Positions 41,598 through 50,295 of a stretch of DNA of 64,000 nt are shown here, one piece after another (the stretch's first letter is position 1; each line of letters begins with the position of its first letter). The notes under the pieces were generated by a model that made no database searches, was not told the origin of the DNA, and saw nothing but the letters and a program-made list of their open reading frames with translations. Source of the DNA: Solirubrobacter sp963848475. Its GTDB lineage: Bacteria > Actinomycetota > Thermoleophilia > Solirubrobacterales > Solirubrobacteraceae. The DNA lies in assembly GCA_963848475.1 (NCBI GenBank), contig CAWKDW010000012.1:186001-250000 (forward strand), read 5' to 3'. A program made the translations under genes and the position numbers.

Positions 41598-42551
41598 TCA
41601 GTCCGGTTTCGGCTCGTCGCGCAGCGGCAGGTACGGCTCCTGCTCTGGCGGGTGACCGCCCTGGATGGCGCGGCTGCGCTCCATCTCGGAGTTCAACTCG
41701 GCGCCGAGCAGCACGATGATGTTCGTGATCCACAACCAGGTGAGGAAGACGATCACGCCGCCGAGCGAGCCGTAGGTCTTGTTGTAGGCGGAGAACCTCG
41801 CGACGTAGAGCGCGAACAGCGCGGACGCGATCAGCCAGAGCACGACGGCGAACAGGCCGCCGGGCGTGACCCACGGGAACCCGGGCTGCTTGACGTTCGG
41901 GCACGCCCAGTACAGCAGCGAGATCATGAAGGACACGATCAGCAGCAGGACCGGCCACTTCACGATGCCCCAGACCTCCACGAAGGTGCTGCCGAGGCCG
42001 ATGATGTCGCCCGCCTTCTGCGCAAGCGGGCCGGTGAAGACGACGGCCAGCGCCGTCACGGTCAGCAGCGCCAGCAGGACGACCGTGACCGCGAGTCGCA
42101 CCGGGATCTTCTTCCAGATCGGCCGGCCCTCGGGCACATCCCAGACGGTGTTGGACGCGTCCATGAATGCGCCGATGTAGCCGGACGCCGCCCAGATCGC
42201 GGCTGCCAGGCCGATGATCAGCGCGACCGTCGACCCGCCCTGGTTGGACTCGAGGCTGTTCAGCACGTTCGTGAGGATGTCCTTCGCCGGACCGGGAGCG
42301 ACGGTGCTGAGGTTGTCGAGCAGCGGCTGCGTGGCCGACGGCCCGATCACGCCGAGCACCGAGACCAGCGCCAGCAGCATCGGGAAGAGCGACAGCACGC
42401 CGAAGTAGGTCAGCGCCGCGGCCCAGGTCGTCAACTGGTCCTCGCTGAACTGCTTGAAAGTCCGCTTCACGATCGCCGGGAAGGCCTCCTTGGGCAGATC
42501 GGTCGGCTGATCGGGTCCGTCGCGCTCGGGGGCGGATGCGGCATGGGCCAT
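41598..42551 (-). CDS. YihY/BrkB-family inner membrane protein
   Basis: 317 residues with six predicted helices: DQLTTWAAALTYFGVLSLFP (conserved BrkB N-terminal signature), GGSTVALIIGLAAAIWAASG, VTVVLLALLTVTALAVVF, and YGSLGGVIVFLTWLWITNII near the end (the usual GxxxG-rich last helices). Cytosolic tails are charged. Function of the family is unclear (formerly mis-called RNase BN). A second, divergent member is at 45872-46810. The gap 41424-41597 upstream of its stop holds no gene. Confidence 0.88.
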   Translation of the reverse strand: MAHAASAPERDGPDQPTDLPKEAFPAIVKRTFKQFSEDQLTTWAAALTYFGVLSLFPMLLALVSVLGVIGPSATQPLLDNLSTVAPGPAKDILTNVLNSLESNQGGSTVALIIGLAAAIWAASGYIGAFMDASNTVWDVPEGRPIWKKIPVRLAVTVVLLALLTVTALAVVFTGPLAQKAGDIIGLGSTFVEVWGIVKWPVLLLIVSFMISLLYWACPNVKQPGFPWVTPGGLFAVVLWLIASALFALYVARFSAYNKTYGSLGGVIVFLTWLWITNIIVLLGAELNSEMERSRAIQGGHPPEQEPYLPLRDEPKPD

Positions 42552-42646
42552 GCACGCTGCGCTACCCAGATTCGCGTCGCGTCAACAGGGACGTCAGCTC
42601 CATCACGAGCGCGTGAAGTCGGGGAGCGAGTGGGTAGAGCCAGAAC

Positions 42647-43159
42647 ATGGCCACTACACGAACCGCTTCTCAAGGCATCCTGTCCGACGACCGCTCCGAG
42701 GAGCGCGAGCAGATCATCGCGATGCTGACCAAGGCGTACTGGATGGAGATGGAGACGGTCATCAACTACGTCACCAACTCCGTCAACCCGGACGGCGTTC
42801 GCGCACAGGAGATCATCGAATCGCTACGCGCGGACGTCCAGGAGGAGCTCACGCACGCACAGCAGTTCGCCACGCGCATCAAGGAGCTCTACGGCGTCGT
42901 CCCGTCCTCGATCGATTTCACGCCCGAGCAGACCTATCTGGCGCCGCCCGAGCGTCAGACCGACATCGTCCACGTCATCAAGGGCGTGATCGAGGCTGAG
43001 ACGGGCGCGATCGAGCACTACAACGCGATCATCGAGGCCACCGACGGGACGGACCCGGTGACCAACGACATGGTGATCGCGATCCTGCGTGACGAGGAGG
43101 GCCACCGCCGGCTCTTCGAAGGATTCCTGCGCGAGTACGAGGCCGAGGCGATCGCCTGA
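42647..43159 (+). CDS. Ferritin-like/bacterioferritin-type protein
   Basis: 170 residues of a four-helix ferritin-like fold with di-iron ligands: Glu in AYWMEMETVINYV, EELTHAQQF, IEAETGAIEHYNAI and DEEGHRRLFEGF. It probably binds or oxidises iron, protecting against peroxide, like DPS/bacterioferritin relatives. A GGGTAG box lies 10 bases before the ATG and could belong to a stress-type promoter. Monocistronic. Confidence 0.85.
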   Translation: MATTRTASQGILSDDRSEEREQIIAMLTKAYWMEMETVINYVTNSVNPDGVRAQEIIESLRADVQEELTHAQQFATRIKELYGVVPSSIDFTPEQTYLAPPERQTDIVHVIKGVIEAETGAIEHYNAIIEATDGTDPVTNDMVIAILRDEEGHRRLFEGFLREYEAEAIA

Positions 43160-43171
43160 CGCATTGCACGC

Positions 43172-43540
43172 TCAGCCATCGAACCTCGGTCCGAGGACGA
43201 AGATCTCGACCGCGATGTCGGGATCGACCACGTTGTCGCTGAGAAACGCCTCGACCGAGCGGCCGCTGTGCTCCGTCACCGCCGCCACGAGCTCACGCCG
43301 CATGGTGCTCTGAAACCGCCGGCGCATGTCCATCACCGCTTGTGACTGGCCGTCCTCGACCAGGCTGCGCTCCGCCTTGAGCAGGGTGTCACGCAACACG
43401 ACGATGATCACGTCGTCATTGATCGTCGTGTGCGCCTGCGTCGGCCCACGGCCGGTGTACTCGCGCACCAGCCGCACCACGGCGAGGTTGATCGCCTGTG
43501 CCGTGTGGCCGCGTGTGAGACCTACGTCGGGGCTCGCCAT
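43172..43540 (-). CDS. DUF2294 family protein
   Basis: 122 residues (from MASPDVGL): INLAVVRLVREYTGRGPTQA, then VIIVVLRDTLLKAERSLVED and MRRRFQSTMRRELVAAVTEH, the DUF2294 (Na+-linked YBGC-like) pattern. The GRGP motif after the first helix is characteristic. Small, soluble, alpha/beta. Function of the family is not established. A longer start further upstream is possible. The spacer 43541-43835 to the pyruvate dehydrogenase genes holds no clear gene. Confidence 0.75.
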   Translation of the reverse strand: MASPDVGLTRGHTAQAINLAVVRLVREYTGRGPTQAHTTINDDVIIVVLRDTLLKAERSLVEDGQSQAVMDMRRRFQSTMRRELVAAVTEHSGRSVEAFLSDNVVDPDIAVEIFVLGPRFDG

Positions 43541-43835
43541 GCGAACCCTCCCTCCGTCTCCTTCAATTGTCGGGCCGCGACACGGATGAGGAGATCCGGA
43601 GTGCCGGAAGCGGCGCCCGACCCTACGGCAGGAGGGTCGCGGTGCTAGTCGCGAAGCGCCAGGCGGTGTCGGCCTCCATCCAGTCTCGCACACACCCTGG
43701 TTCGGTCAAGTCCGCGGCGCCGGGTAGAGCGTCGCCCATGAGCTGCGTCGATCGTCGCGGCAGCGCTGCTCGACTTCCTCGGCTGGGAGTGACGGCGCGG
43801 CGATCGGGTAGACCGAAGGCTCACGAGGGAACGGA

Positions 43836-44858
43836 GTGAGCGTGGCCGAGGACGACGAACTGCGCCGGCTGTTGGAGCTGATGCTGCTGATCCGGGCGTT
43901 CGAGCCCGAGGCCGAGCGGCAGTACAAGAAGGCGCGGATCGGCGGCTACTGCCACCTGGCGACGGGCCAGGAGGCGACCCATGTCGGCGCGGTCGGCGCG
44001 ATGCGCGACGACGACGTGCTGGTGACCGCCTACCGCGACCACGGGCTGGCGCTCGCGCGCGGCGTCGATCCCAACGCGGTGATGGCCGAGCTGTTCGGGC
44101 GAGTCGACGGGTGCGCGCACGGGCGCGGCGGCTCGATGCATCTGCTCGACGTCGAGCGCGGCTTCCTCGGCGGCTGGGGCATCGTCGGGGGCCATCTGCC
44201 GGTCGCCACCGGCGTGGCGCTCGAGCTCGCCCGCCATGACGAGCAGCGGGCCGTGCTGTGCGAGCTCGGCGACGGCGCGGTCAACACCGGCGCCTGGCAC
44301 GAGTCGCTGAACCTCGCAGCGCTCTGGGACCTGCCGATCGTCTTCCTGGTCGTCAACAACCTCTACGGCATGGGCACGAGCGTCGAGCGGGCGTCGGCCG
44401 AACCGGAGCTCTACAAGCGCGCGGCGGCGTTCCGGATGCACGGCGAGCGCGTCGACGGCGACGACCTCGAAGCGGTGCTCGGCGCCACCGGCGGGCTGCT
44501 CGATCGCGCACGTGACGAGCGCAAGCCCGCGGTCCTCGAGGCGCTCACCTACCGCTATCGCGGGCACTCCGTAGCCGATGCCGGGTTCAGCTACCGCGAC
44601 AAGGACGAGGTGGCTCAATACCAGGACCACGACCCGATCGACCGCGCCGCGAAGCGGCTCGGGCTCGACGAGGCCGCGGTCGACGAGCTGCGCGAAGCGG
44701 CCCAGCGCCGCGTGGACGAGGCGGTCGAGTTCGCCGAGAGCAGCGACGAACCTGACGTGGCGAGCCTCGCCGAGCACGTCTACGGCGATCCCGCCTGGGA
44801 GCAGCAGTTCGAGCGCATGCTCACCGGTGCACCGTTCGGCGAAGGGACGGAGGCGTGA
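43836..44858 (+). CDS. pdhA: Pyruvate/2-oxoacid dehydrogenase E1 alpha subunit
   Basis: 340 residues with the E1 alpha features: GGYCHLATGQEATHVGAVGA, RGGSMHLLDVERGFLGGWGI, and the thiamine-diphosphate motif GDGAVNTGAWHESLNLAALW ending VVNN. It carries out decarboxylation with the beta subunit that follows (GTGA overlap). No E2 or E3 gene is in the window, so the complex is completed elsewhere or this is an acetoin-type dehydrogenase. The GTG start follows CACGAGGGAACGGA. Confidence 0.92.
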   Translation: MSVAEDDELRRLLELMLLIRAFEPEAERQYKKARIGGYCHLATGQEATHVGAVGAMRDDDVLVTAYRDHGLALARGVDPNAVMAELFGRVDGCAHGRGGSMHLLDVERGFLGGWGIVGGHLPVATGVALELARHDEQRAVLCELGDGAVNTGAWHESLNLAALWDLPIVFLVVNNLYGMGTSVERASAEPELYKRAAAFRMHGERVDGDDLEAVLGATGGLLDRARDERKPAVLEALTYRYRGHSVADAGFSYRDKDEVAQYQDHDPIDRAAKRLGLDEAAVDELREAAQRRVDEAVEFAESSDEPDVASLAEHVYGDPAWEQQFERMLTGAPFGEGTEA

Positions 44859-45841
44859 GCGAGAAGCTGACCGTGCGCGAGGCGCTGCGGCTCGCGCTCG
44901 AGCAGGAGCTGGCGCGCGACGAGCGTGTGTTCGTGCTCGGCGAGGAGGTCGGGCTCTTCGACGGCGCCTATCGCGTCACCGCGGGGCTGATGGAGCGCTT
45001 CGGCGAGTCACGCGTGCGCGACACGCCGATCTCCGAGGAGGGCTTCGTGGGCGCGGCGATCGGCGCCGCGATGGCCGGCGCGCGCCCGGTCGTGGAGATC
45101 ATGACGGTCAACTTCAGCCTGGTGGCGATGGACCAGATCGTCAACAACGCGGCCAAGATCCGCTACATGTTCGGCGGCGAGGCCGGGTGCCCGCTCGTCG
45201 TGCGGACGCCGGGCGGCGGCGGCAGCCAGCTCACCGCGCAGCACTCGCAGAGCTTCGACGCGTGGTTCGCCCACGTGCCCGGCCTGAAGGTCCTCGCCCC
45301 GGCCACCCCGAACGACGCCAAGGGCCTGCTCAAGGCCGCGATCCGCGACGACGATCCCGTGCTCTTCCTCGAGAGCTTCCCGCTCTACAACGTCAAGGGA
45401 GAGGTCGACGACGACGAGGACGCCGTGACCCCGATCGGCCAGGCCCGGATCGCGCGCGAAGGCACCGACCTCACGCTCGTCGCGCACTCCTACGCCGTCG
45501 TCCGTGCCCTGAAGGCGGCCGAGAGGCTCCAGGAGGAGGACGACGTCTCGGCCGAGGTGATCGACCTCCGCTCGCTGCGCCCGCTGGACATGGACACGGT
45601 CGCCGCCTCCGTCCGCAAGACCAATCGTGCGCTGTGCGTCGAGGAGGGCTGGGCGACCTACGGCGTCACCGCGGAGCTCGCCGCCCGCATCGGCAGCGCC
45701 TGCTTCGACCACCTCGACGCGCCCGTCGAGCGCGTCGGCGCCGCCGAGGTGCCGCTCCCGTACGCCAAGAACCTGGAACAGGCCGCGCTGCCCGGACACG
45801 AGAAGATCGCCGCCGCCGCGCGACGGCTGCTCAACCTCTGA
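44855..45841 (+). CDS. pdhB: Pyruvate/2-oxoacid dehydrogenase E1 beta subunit
   Basis: 328 residues with LTVREALRLALEQELARDER, FVLGEEVGLFDGAYRVT, DTPISEEGFVGAAIGAAMAG and the C-terminal transketolase domain VIDLRSLRPLDMDTVAASVR. Forms the alpha2beta2 E1 with the overlapping upstream gene; the TPP diphosphate is held mainly by the alpha subunit. Overlapping translation supports equimolar production. Confidence 0.93.
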   Translation: MSEKLTVREALRLALEQELARDERVFVLGEEVGLFDGAYRVTAGLMERFGESRVRDTPISEEGFVGAAIGAAMAGARPVVEIMTVNFSLVAMDQIVNNAAKIRYMFGGEAGCPLVVRTPGGGGSQLTAQHSQSFDAWFAHVPGLKVLAPATPNDAKGLLKAAIRDDDPVLFLESFPLYNVKGEVDDDEDAVTPIGQARIAREGTDLTLVAHSYAVVRALKAAERLQEEDDVSAEVIDLRSLRPLDMDTVAASVRKTNRALCVEEGWATYGVTAELAARIGSACFDHLDAPVERVGAAEVPLPYAKNLEQAALPGHEKIAAAARRLLNL

Positions 45842-45871
45842 CGGCTCGGGTGAATAGTCTGCCCGGACCCT

Positions 45872-46810
45872 ATGGCGCCCGACGACCGCCACGAACGCGT
45901 CGTGCGGACGCTCACCTTCTGGCTGCGGCCGGAGTTCGTGCTGCGCGTCGTCAACCGCTTTCAGAAGGTCGCGGGCTTCGACCGCGCGATCGCGCTGGCC
46001 TCCAGCGCCCTGACGGCGCTGATCCCGCTGACGATCTTGACGAGCGCGCTTTCCTCCCACCTGGGGGGCAGGGGTTCGGCCGAGCGGATCATCAATCGCT
46101 ACGAGTTGAGCGGTGGCGGCGCCGAGGCGGTGCGGGACATCTTCGCGCCTCCGTCTGGCTCGAGCACGAGCATCGGCATCCTCGGGGCGCTGTTTCTGAT
46201 GGTCGCGGTCCTGAGCTTCACCCGTGCCATGCAGCGCCTGATCGAGCAGTCGTGGGAGCTGAGCCCGTTGAGCGTGCGCAACACGTTCAACGGGCTGCTG
46301 TGGATCTGCGGGCTTGGGCTGTACCTGGGCGTCAGCGGTGCGATCCACGGGTGGCTCGGACGCGGCCGCCTCGATCTCACCCCCGCGCTGCTGATCATTC
46401 CGCTGGCGGCGGTGTTCCTCGTCTGGAGCGGTTGGATCCTCAGCGCCAAGCGAATCCAGCGCAAGGACCTGATCCCGTTCGGCATCGTCGCGTCGGTGCT
46501 GCTCTCGATCTACTCGGTCGGGGCGGCGATCTACGTCCCGCATCTGTTCAGCACGTACGCCACGCGCTACGGCGTCATCGGCGCGGTGTTCGCGATGATC
46601 TCGACGCTCTTCTGCGTGATGGTCGTCCTGGTCGGGTCGGCCGCGGCCGGGCGCGAGATCCGCGATCAGCTCGACCGCATCCAGCGGGGCGACAGGCCCG
46701 CCGAGGACGAGGTCAGGCAGCAATGGGATGCGGTCACGAGGCAGGCCCGGTCGCGTTGGGACATGCTGCGGGCGCAGATCCAGGAGCGCCGCAGCAGGCG
46801 CGAGCGGTGA
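45872..46810 (+). CDS. YihY/BrkB-family membrane protein (second member)
   Basis: 312 residues: DRAIALASSALTALIPLTIL (N-terminal BrkB signature), SIGILGALFLMVAVLSFTRA, LLIIPLAAVFLVWSGWIL, YGVIGAVFAMISTLFCVMVV, then a long charged tail (EVRQQWDAVTRQARSRWDML) of about 60 residues. It shares the fold with the protein at 41598 but little sequence. Starts 31 bases after pdhB and ends 4 bases from the FG-GAP gene; both tails converge. Confidence 0.82.
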   Translation: MAPDDRHERVVRTLTFWLRPEFVLRVVNRFQKVAGFDRAIALASSALTALIPLTILTSALSSHLGGRGSAERIINRYELSGGGAEAVRDIFAPPSGSSTSIGILGALFLMVAVLSFTRAMQRLIEQSWELSPLSVRNTFNGLLWICGLGLYLGVSGAIHGWLGRGRLDLTPALLIIPLAAVFLVWSGWILSAKRIQRKDLIPFGIVASVLLSIYSVGAAIYVPHLFSTYATRYGVIGAVFAMISTLFCVMVVLVGSAAAGREIRDQLDRIQRGDRPAEDEVRQQWDAVTRQARSRWDMLRAQIQERRSRRER

Positions 46811-46814
46811 GCCC

Positions 46815-48065
46815 TCAATCGTGGCCGTGGTGCGGGTGGCGGCCGCGCCGCCCGGGGGCTCCGGCGATCATGTAGACGGTGTCGCCCTCGGCCGCCGAGG
46901 CGAGCAGGTCGGGCCGGCGGTCGCGATTGACGTCACCGACGCCGACCGCGTCGAAGCCGAGGTTCTCGCCCGCGGTCGTCGAGGTGATCGTGCGCAGCTT
47001 CGTGCCGGTCGCGCCGGAGTAGATCTCGATCTTGCCCGCGTCCGCCGCTCCCTCGTCACTCTGGTAGGAGCCGATCGCGATGTCCGGACGCCCGTCGCCG
47101 TCGACGTCGCCCGCGCCGCGCCCGGGGCCGAGGCCGGCGCCGGGCTGTGCGCCGAACCAGGAGCGCAGGAGCGTTCCGTCGCGGCCCGAGTACAGGCCCG
47201 CGAAGCCGCTGTCCGGGCCGTTGTCGGCCGCGTCGTAGTCGCCGCCGAAGATGTCCGGGATCCGGTCGCGGTTGACGTCGCCGACGCCCGCGAGGAAGAA
47301 CGTGCCGAAATGCCGTGTGGCGGCCGAGGGCGGGAGCGCGTAGAGCAGCCGGCCGGTGGCGCCGGAGAAGACGTAGCCGGCGCCGCCGCCGCCGACGATC
47401 TCGTCGGGGACGCGGTCGCCGTCGACGTCCTCCGTCATCCCCGTTCCCGCGCCGAAGGTGTGCGTCGTGTCCGGTGCCGGGATCGTGTAGAGCGGCGCGT
47501 AGGTACGCCCTGAGTACACATAGGCGATCCCGCCGCCGGCGTGCGCGGGCGCCCCGATCAGCAGGTCCGGGCGGCCGTCGCGGTTGACGTCACCGGCACT
47601 CGAGACGGCGGCGCCGAAGGAGTCCGGGACCGCCTCGCCCACGAACGCATGCAGCAGCGATCCGTCGCGACCGGAGTAGAGATACGCGTGGCCGGGCGCA
47701 TCCAGCGTCTGGCGCGGCGCGCCGCTGATGATGTCGTTGTACCCGTCGCGGTTCGTGTCGCCGGCATCGGCGATCGCAAAGCCGTTCGCGTCGCCCGGCT
47801 GGCCGGCGAAGGAGCGGAGCACCGCGCCCGTCGCGCCCGAGAGCAGCCAGGTCGTGCCGCGGTCGTTGCCGGGTTCGCCGATGATCGCCTCGGCGGCCCC
47901 GTCGCGGTTGACGTCGGCCAGCGGCGATACGGCCCAGCCGAAGTAGTCGCCCGCACTCCCCGTGTGCTGCCAGAGGACGTCGACCCGTTCCTTGAAACCC
48001 GCGCTCGCGGCGGCGGGAGCGACGAGCGTCAACGCGGCCGCGACGGCCATGGCGTGCTTGAGCAT
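46815..48065 (-). CDS. Secreted FG-GAP repeat (beta-propeller) protein
   Basis: 416 residues with a signal peptide (LTLVAPAAASAG). The remainder is seven FG-GAP/integrin-alpha-like blades, each with a Ca2+-binding-type loop D-x-N/D-x-D-G (DVNRDGAAE, DTNRDGYND, DVNRDGRPD, DVDGDRVPD, DVNRDRIPD, DVDGDGRPD, DVNRDRRPD). The C-terminus is His-rich (GRRGRHPHHGHD). Predicted extracellular adhesin-like propeller, ligand unknown. The next upstream gene is AraC on the same strand. Confidence 0.87.
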   Translation of the reverse strand: MLKHAMAVAAALTLVAPAAASAGFKERVDVLWQHTGSAGDYFGWAVSPLADVNRDGAAEAIIGEPGNDRGTTWLLSGATGAVLRSFAGQPGDANGFAIADAGDTNRDGYNDIISGAPRQTLDAPGHAYLYSGRDGSLLHAFVGEAVPDSFGAAVSSAGDVNRDGRPDLLIGAPAHAGGGIAYVYSGRTYAPLYTIPAPDTTHTFGAGTGMTEDVDGDRVPDEIVGGGGAGYVFSGATGRLLYALPPSAATRHFGTFFLAGVGDVNRDRIPDIFGGDYDAADNGPDSGFAGLYSGRDGTLLRSWFGAQPGAGLGPGRGAGDVDGDGRPDIAIGSYQSDEGAADAGKIEIYSGATGTKLRTITSTTAGENLGFDAVGVGDVNRDRRPDLLASAAEGDTVYMIAGAPGRRGRHPHHGHD

Positions 48066-48075
48066 GCCGCCCGTT

Positions 48076-48876
48076 CTACGGGCTGCTCGGCACCGGCGCT
48101 TCCATGAAATTGCGCAGTTGCGACGGCGCCAGCCCGAAGCTCGCGCGGAAGCGATCGGTGAAGTGCGACGGCGTGCAGTAGCCGAGGTCGGCGGCGAGGA
48201 GCGTCAGCGGCGCATCCGGGTCCTCCTCGAGGCGCTCGACCGCGAGCCGCAGCCGCAGATCGTGCAGGTAGGCCGTCAGCGTCCGGCCGGTGCACTCGCG
48301 GAAGACGCGCGTCAGGTGAAACGGAGAGACGTAGAGCTCCGCGGCGAGCTCACTCAGTGAGAGCGGCTGTGCGAGGCGGGCGATCAGCAGCTCCTTGGCG
48401 TGCTCGGTGAGCTCGGTGCGGGCGCGGCGCGTCCGCGCGCGGCGCCCCGACTCGGGCACCGGTGCCCCGAGCGCGCGGCCGACGAGCTCGAGCGCGGTCT
48501 CCTCGACCAGCAGGTCCTCGGCGTCGCCGCGGAGCAGGCGAGCGAGCCGGCGGGCGAGCAGGAACGTCCGCGCGTCGACGCGACCGACCGGCGAGTGGGG
48601 CGCGTCGAGCAGCTCGGCGGCCGGGGCGATGAACAGCGACACGTCGCCGCGCTCGTCGCGCAGAGAGCGCTCATAGGTCTCGAACGGGTGGTAGAACACG
48701 ACGTCGTTGGGGGTGACGACGAGCTGTGTCCCGCGGCGCATGAGCCCCACGACGGTGCCCGGGAACACCACATGCGGCCGCTCGCCGATGTTGTCGTTCG
48801 TCTCGTGCCACAGCGCGTTGCCCGGCGGGCAGCGATAGACGCCGACCCGCAGTGAAGGCGTGCTGTAGACGCTCAC
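48076..48876 (-). CDS. AraC family transcriptional regulator
   Basis: 266 residues: an N-terminal cupin-like sensor (VFPGTVVGLMRRGTQLVVTP, FYHPFETYERSL) and a C-terminal double HTH (LSELAAELYVSPFHLTRVFR, then ADLGYCTPSHFTDRFRASFG). Effector unknown. It precedes the secreted FG-GAP gene by 10 bases on the same strand (48066-48075), so both may be cotranscribed; the divergent ECF sigma factor is on the other side. Confidence 0.9.
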   Translation of the reverse strand: MSVYSTPSLRVGVYRCPPGNALWHETNDNIGERPHVVFPGTVVGLMRRGTQLVVTPNDVVFYHPFETYERSLRDERGDVSLFIAPAAELLDAPHSPVGRVDARTFLLARRLARLLRGDAEDLLVEETALELVGRALGAPVPESGRRARTRRARTELTEHAKELLIARLAQPLSLSELAAELYVSPFHLTRVFRECTGRTLTAYLHDLRLRLAVERLEEDPDAPLTLLAADLGYCTPSHFTDRFRASFGLAPSQLRNFMEAPVPSSP

Positions 48877-48942
48877 CTACGCGATCGTACGCCGCAGTGG
48901 TGCTGGCGCCCAGCCGCTGCGGTCTATAGCGTCACCCTCGCT

Positions 48943-49386
48943 GTGACACCGCCGGTCTCAGCCGACCCTGACGCTGACCTGCTGGCCCGCATGCGCCGTG
49001 GTGACGAGCGCGCGTTCCGCACGCTCGTGGACCGCTACAGCGCGACGATGCTGCGGGTCGCGAGACTGCATGTCCGCGATCGGCAAGCCGCCGAGGAGGT
49101 GGTCCAGGAGACGTGGCTGGCCGTGGTGCGCGGCCTCGAGCGCTTCGAGGGACGCTCGACGCTGAAGACCTGGCTCTTCCGCATCCTCACGAACCGCGCC
49201 AAGACGCGGGGCGAACGCGAGGCGCGAAGCGTGCCGTTCTCCTCGCTCGCGGCGGCCGACGCTTCGGGCGACGAGCAGGCGGTCGACGCCGATCGCTTCC
49301 TCGGCCCCGGTGACGAGGACGCGGGCCACTGGGCGGTGCCGCCCGCGAGCTGGGAGACGCTGCCGGACGAGCGGCTGCTCTCGTGA
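48943..49386 (+). pseudogene. Truncated ECF-type sigma factor (region 2 only)
   Basis: 147 residues. Sigma region 2 is clear: LLARMRRGDERAFRTLVDRY, AAEEVVQETWLAVVRGLERF (the -10-binding core), STLKTWLFRILTNRAKTRGE. The frame ends at a TGA right after PDERLLS; region 4 is missing. The next bases continue in another frame into the middle of an anti-sigma zinc finger. So a deletion removed region 4 plus the start of the anti-sigma gene, with a frame change at the joint. Probably nonfunctional, unless the assembly is collapsed here. Confidence 0.8.
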
Positions 49387-49612
49387 GCGCCGTGTGCTCG
49401 AGCACCACCTGACGCTCTGCGACGGCTGCGTCGCCTACGTCGAGCAGATGCGCGAGACCCGGCGCCTGACCGGCACGCTCGACATCGACGACGTTCCCGA
49501 AGCGGGCGTCGAGCGTCTGATGGACGCGTTCCGGGCCTACCAGGTGGAACGCGCGAACGGGCCCGGCGGGTTGGCGTCAGGGTCGCTGCCAAGCGCGGAA
49601 GGCGTCGAGTAG
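49385..49612 (+). pseudogene. Anti-sigma zinc-finger remnant (fused to the sigma fragment)
   Basis: Starting about 49385 in another frame: ERRVLEHHLTLCDGCVAYVE then QMRETRRLTGTLDIDDVPEA. This is the second half of a zf-HC2 anti-sigma domain (HxxxCxxC) without its N-terminal His/Cys part. It has no own start codon and follows the sigma stop without spacer. A related intact zinc-finger protein is encoded on the other strand at 49577-49804. Confidence 0.65.
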
Positions 49613-49804
49613 GGCGACGACATCGGGCCGCTGCTCGAGCGCCTTGAGGTCGCCGGCGAGCCGGAGCGTGAGGCGCAGCTGCTCGACGTGGTTCACGCAG
49701 CCGGAGCAGACGGTCAGGTGCGCTTCGAAGCGGGTGCGCTGGTGCTCGTCGAGCGCGCCATCGAAGTAGTCGGTGACGAGTTCCACGAGCTCCCGGCAGG
49801 TCAT
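49577..49804 (-). CDS. zf-HC2 anti-sigma-type zinc finger protein
   Basis: 75 residues: MTCRELVELVTDYFDGALDE, then EAHLTVCSGCVNHVEQLRLT. The Cys in MTCREL plus HxxxCxxC give the ZAS zinc site of anti-sigma factors. No membrane domain follows, so it is a short soluble ZAS protein. It overlaps the remnant at 49385-49612 on the opposite strand by 36 bases and shares its HLT-CxGCVxxVEQ motif, so the two are diverged relatives. Its cognate sigma factor could be the truncated one. Confidence 0.75.
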   Translation of the reverse strand: MTCRELVELVTDYFDGALDEHQRTRFEAHLTVCSGCVNHVEQLRLTLRLAGDLKALEQRPDVVALLDAFRAWQRP

Positions 49805-49883
49805 GCCGTCCTCAGGGGCATCCTGTCTGGTCCGGTTTGGGGGCCGAGCGTTACATCTGGTCGACTCGCGAGACAGCAGACGC

Positions 49884-50267
49884 GTGCAGAACTCTTCCCC
49901 CTCGCTCGCACCCGGCTCCCGCTTCCCGGATGTCGAGCTCACCGATCACTCCGGCAACCGCCGCACGCTCTCGGAGCTGATCGCCGGCGATCCGGCCGTC
50001 CTGCAGTTCTATCGCGGCTGGTGGTGCCCGAAGGAGCAGGCCTTCCTGCGCCGGCTGGTCGCGTTCCAGGACGAGGTCGAAGTCGCCTACGCGCGCATCA
50101 TCTCGGTGAGCGTGGATGCGCCCGAGGTCGCGGCGGCGTTCCGCGCGGGCCTCGGCGCGCGCACCGGATCGTCGATTCCGACGGCGAGGCCGGCTGGATC
50201 TCGCTCGTCCGTCCGCCGGTCGGCGTCCGGCGTAGGCTTGCGCCGCGGCCGCCGGGGTGGTATTTAA
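49884..50267 (+). pseudogene. Truncated/frameshifted peroxiredoxin-like protein
   Basis: From the GTG at 49884: SLAPGSRFPDVELTDHSGNR, then AVLQFYRGWWCPKEQAFLRR (redoxin active site WCPK in place of WCPxC, so a 1-Cys type) and RIISVSVDAPEVAAAFRAGL. After GLGAR the frame continues as a low-complexity sequence, while a -1 frame reads HRIVDSDGEAGWISLV. The usual second half of the domain is missing, so this is a broken gene. It is followed by ArsR after a short AT-rich spacer. Confidence 0.6.
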
Positions 50268-50293
50268 CCAAGTCGTTACTTAACGGAACTGTT
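50264..50293. promoter_or_regulatory. AT-rich repeat with GTTA/TAAC half-sites before ArsR
   Basis: TTTAACCAAGTCGTTACTTAACGG style sequence with GTTACTTAAC (50275-50284) and further GTTA/TAAC half-sites directly before the ArsR ATG. It is the only AT-rich spot nearby and fits an ArsR operator plus -10 region. Confidence 0.45.
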
Positions 50294-50295
50294 AC

